This document shows, one piece after another, positions 44,948 through 46,930 of a DNA stretch of 46,930 nt. The DNA is from Gemmatimonadota bacterium (lineage in GTDB: Bacteria; Gemmatimonadota; Gemmatimonadetes; Gemmatimonadales; GWC2-71-9). The number at the start of each line of letters is the position of its first letter. The stretch's first letter is position 1. A model generated the notes under the pieces. The model had not been told where the DNA came from. It searched no databases and saw only the letters and a program-made list of their open reading frames with translations. Location: contig JADKJZ010000010.1 of the NCBI GenBank assembly GCA_016720805.1, positions 1 through 46,930 of the forward strand, read 5' to 3'. A program made the position numbers and the translations under genes.

Positions 44948-45011
44948 GTCCTCACGCGACTGGTGTGAGGACTAATGTAAGAACTTATCTCTAATAGCGC
45001 AAGTACTTACA
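44948..45011. promoter_or_regulatory. Two inverted repeats upstream of SeqA-N-like gene
   Basis: GTCCTCAC (44948-44955) and GTGAGGAC (44965-44972) form a perfect hairpin starting 2 nt upstream of the ATG at 44945, covering the ribosome-binding region. Further up TGTAAGAACTT (44976-44986) and AAGTACTTACA (45001-45011) form a second dyad with one mismatch. The region is unusually AT-rich for this window and likely contains the promoter. Confidence 0.55.
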
Positions 45012-45189
45012 TCTCGACACAGAAGAGTGCAACGCTAAACCAAAGTGATACATACACTTAACCAAGAAATAGTTGTCCCATAAGTAAGTTGGATATTTGC
45101 CAGGCTTCCTTTGGCACGGCGGTGATCGTCCGACCGAATGCGCGTTTCCCGGTACCACTTAACAGGCTGGGCCCGCCTTACCATAGTGC

Positions 45190-45535
45190 ATGCCCCGCCC
45201 TGTCTGCCGCTTCGACTACCTGTACCGCGACACCAGCAACTACAAGGGTTGCGGGTCGGTGCTGCTGTGGGGAGGCGACGGCGGAAAACGAGGCGCGATC
45301 CGGTCGGCGCTGATAGACGGGATTTACTTCGAGGCGGAGCGGGGGAGTGCCGACCCTGTGCCACCTGGTCCGGGGGATGCTGAGCCGGACGAGGAGGAGG
45401 AAACATGGGTGGCATGAGTTTGTGGCGCTGGTAGGTGTAGCCCGCCAGGACTCTCCCGTTCGGAACGGGACAGATAGATGCCTCCCGGTCGAGACATTGG
45501 TCCAGCGACTCAGAACCGCTTCGCCGAGTTGCTGA
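45190..45535 (+). pseudogene. Small YRD-type protein of unknown function, frameshifted
   Basis: CRFDYLYRDTSNYKGCGSVLLWGG and IRSALIDGIYFEAE match a family of small bacterial proteins that begin Y.YRD..NYK and later contain (V)P.L..L and WHEF. Frame one continues RGSADPVPP..., but the expected GVPTLCHLV is read one base off, and HGWHEFVAL in that second frame completes the family. The break lies in a run of five G near 45330-45345. A further shift around the acidic EPDEEEETW segment is possible. About 85 residues if repaired. Confidence 0.6.
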
Positions 45536-45573
45536 GCATAGTCTCCCCCTCACTGAATTGCTTGAGCGTGTCG

Positions 45574-46556
45574 TCAGCGGGACTTCTTCAGCTTCCCGCC
45601 ATGCTTCCAGAGTGAGAGGATCGCGTCGACGTGGGAATCATCTGTAATTCCCCTCGACCGGGGGTTGGGCTTATCCAGGTTCGGTACGGAGGGCTTTACG
45701 GCCCGACGAAATTTTCCAAGCGCTAGTCGTTCTCCACCTGGCGGGATTTCTACATTCAAGACGGTCCTCACCGCACCCGATTTTCTCTTATACGAGCGCT
45801 TCGAAAGCAGCTGCCCCGGCGCCTCAAACAAACTGTCGCGGCCCATCCTGGACGCATTGGACCACCTAATCGCCCTTCGCATCTGGAGCGAAAATGCGTG
45901 GCGACCTGTCGAAGATCTGTTCAACTCGATAGGTCGAGCGAGACCGCAATTTCTTGGCACTTTCTTCGATCCGGGTGACGCTATCGAGTTCGGATTCCGG
46001 AACCTCAATCTCCGCAAGTCCAGAGAGGAACCAGAGACGTGCATTCCCCTTACCATGTGGTGAGCTTTCAGCCCCAGATCGAACAGGTACGAACGCCTTG
46101 AATCGTGGGGGCCGGTATTCCGCCAAACATGCCTCCAGATATCCAGGATTGACCGGCTCGGTTGCCAACGACTCCACGTACTTCACAGCTGCCGCGACAA
46201 CTCCCGTGTTCGTAGATAGAACCGCTGCTTCCTCGAGCCAATCCATCGAGTTCGACGAGACATTAGTAGAACCAACGATCGCGGCACCTCCAAGCACAAA
46301 TACCTTGGAATGCAAACGACCACGCGAGAATACATTGACTCCTCGGTCGATCAGCTTCTTGATCTCGCGAGGGTCAGTTGCACCCTGTCGAACGCATGCG
46401 AGACTCATATCATATGTACGTCGTTTCGCTTTGAGAGGCAACAGCTTGCTGCCGCCTTGCCCAAAGTACCGACGGCACAGTACCGGCGTCCCGATTTCTT
46501 GACTCGGCGATTGATTTCCTTCCACGCGGCCCGGGAGAGACAAGTAGCTGCTCCAT
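45574..46556 (-). pseudogene. PLD-like domain protein, frameshifted
   Basis: From ATG 46556: MEQLLVSPG in one frame, AAWKEINRRVKKSGRRYCAV in the next, and from about 46475 YFGQGGSKLLPLKAKRRTYD and DPREIKKLIDRGVNVFSRGR, followed by LHSKVFVLGGAAIVGSTNVS, which is the phospholipase-D-like HxK motif with its Ser/Asn. The frame ends at 45866, but HAFSLQMRRAIRWSNASRMG and a Lys-rich tail are read one base off to a stop at 45574. Indels are probable near 46520-46545, 46461-46480 and 45880-45905. Related proteins are nucleases or phosphodiesterases found in defence-type clusters. Confidence 0.7.
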
Positions 46557-46599
46557 CTACCCTCGCTTGTGGGATGGCTGAGTCGGACTTGGGGGCGGG

Positions 46600-46930
46600 C
46601 TACAGCATGAGGGCAGCGCTTACTCGCTTCCAGTCAGCAAACTGGAGGTCACGCTTGCGATGCGTGTTCAGAATGCGCTGACTGCAGTGGTACACAGGCA
46701 CTAGCACCGACCCGTTGGGTAGCTCGATGCCGGGGCTCTCGACGGTTTCTCGGAACCGCTTCGGCCCGGCGATCCCGAACGAGTGCGTCACCCCTCGGTA
46801 GGCTCGCTCCCCGACGGTGATGACGACCTTCGGGCGGACCAGTTCAATTTGCGGGCGGAGGAACAGCTCGCCGCAGTTCGTAAACCACTCGGTTCGGACG
46901 GGACCCTGGCACCCGTCCCCCTTCAGACAG
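46600..46930 (-). CDS. Uracil-DNA glycosylase family protein, N-terminus cut by window edge
   Basis: 110 codons of an open frame that enters from the window edge. CLKGDGCQGPVRTEWFTNCG has Cys spacing suited to the iron-sulfur cluster of family 4/5 glycosylases. IELVRPKVVITVGERAYRGV is the central strand with the expected Gly, and VPVYHCSQRILNTHRKRDLQF corresponds to the (H/Y)(P/H)(S/C)...R...R.....W motif region near the C-terminus. It removes uracil or related bases from DNA. The order of UDG, PLD-like and SeqA-like genes on one strand suggests one transcription unit. Confidence 0.85.
   Translation of the reverse strand, partial: CLKGDGCQGPVRTEWFTNCGELFLRPQIELVRPKVVITVGERAYRGVTHSFGIAGPKRFRETVESPGIELPNGSVLVPVYHCSQRILNTHRKRDLQFADWKRVSAALML

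Overview
GC-rich bacterial chromosome segment. The gene families suggest a Gemmatimonadota-like soil or environmental bacterium: one-component Ser/Thr kinases with a GGGGMSRVF glycine loop, WYL regulators, a BlaI/M56 pair with HEAT repeats, a DUF5916 outer-membrane protein, many lipoproteins and a PEP-CTERM protein. This placement is inferred from gene content; there is no rRNA or marker gene in the window.

Layout. 1-3.1 kb: two Ser/Thr kinases on the minus strand. 3.2-9.1 kb: secreted and envelope genes (Ig-like lipoprotein, 34-aa membrane peptide, AlkA-type glycosylase, MliC-like lipoprotein, secreted EEP hydrolase), a frameshifted REP-associated transposase with its REP palindromes, a frameshifted propeller lipoprotein and a membrane protein. 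9.2-10.9 kb: MarR regulator plus old-yellow-enzyme reductase sharing an operator. 11-16 kb: multicopper oxidase, a selenium-binding-like propeller split by a frameshift, and two overlapping WYL regulators. 16-21.8 kb: a three-part nuclease/exonuclease/helicase and a polyproline zincin lipoprotein. 21.8-31.6 kb: a kinase with sensor and TPR-like regions, divergent from the operon BlaI, M56-HEAT, HEAT protein, DUF5916. This operon is the best candidate for an undescribed system: the penicillin sensor of BlaR1 is replaced by HEAT repeats, and both HEAT proteins end in the same Trp/Pro/Arg tail.

31.6-43.8 kb: small accessory genes separated by three kinds of non-coding repeat: RAYT/REP palindromes, inverted repeats of about 100 bp, and tandem arrays of 7-bp units. 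The 7-bp units (GGTGAAC, GGTGAGG, GATGATC, GATGATG and variants) recur across the window. In several cases they supply, or directly adjoin, the stop codon of the neighbouring gene.

43.8-46.9 kb: a visibly less GC-rich block holding a PUA-like protein, a SeqA-N-like protein, a small YRD protein, a PLD-like protein and a uracil-DNA glycosylase. Three of these five genes carry frameshifts. Long genes elsewhere (1134, 1063 and 844 aa) are intact, so the indels look local: either gene decay or a poorly covered stretch of assembly.

No rRNA, tRNA or CRISPR array was recognised.
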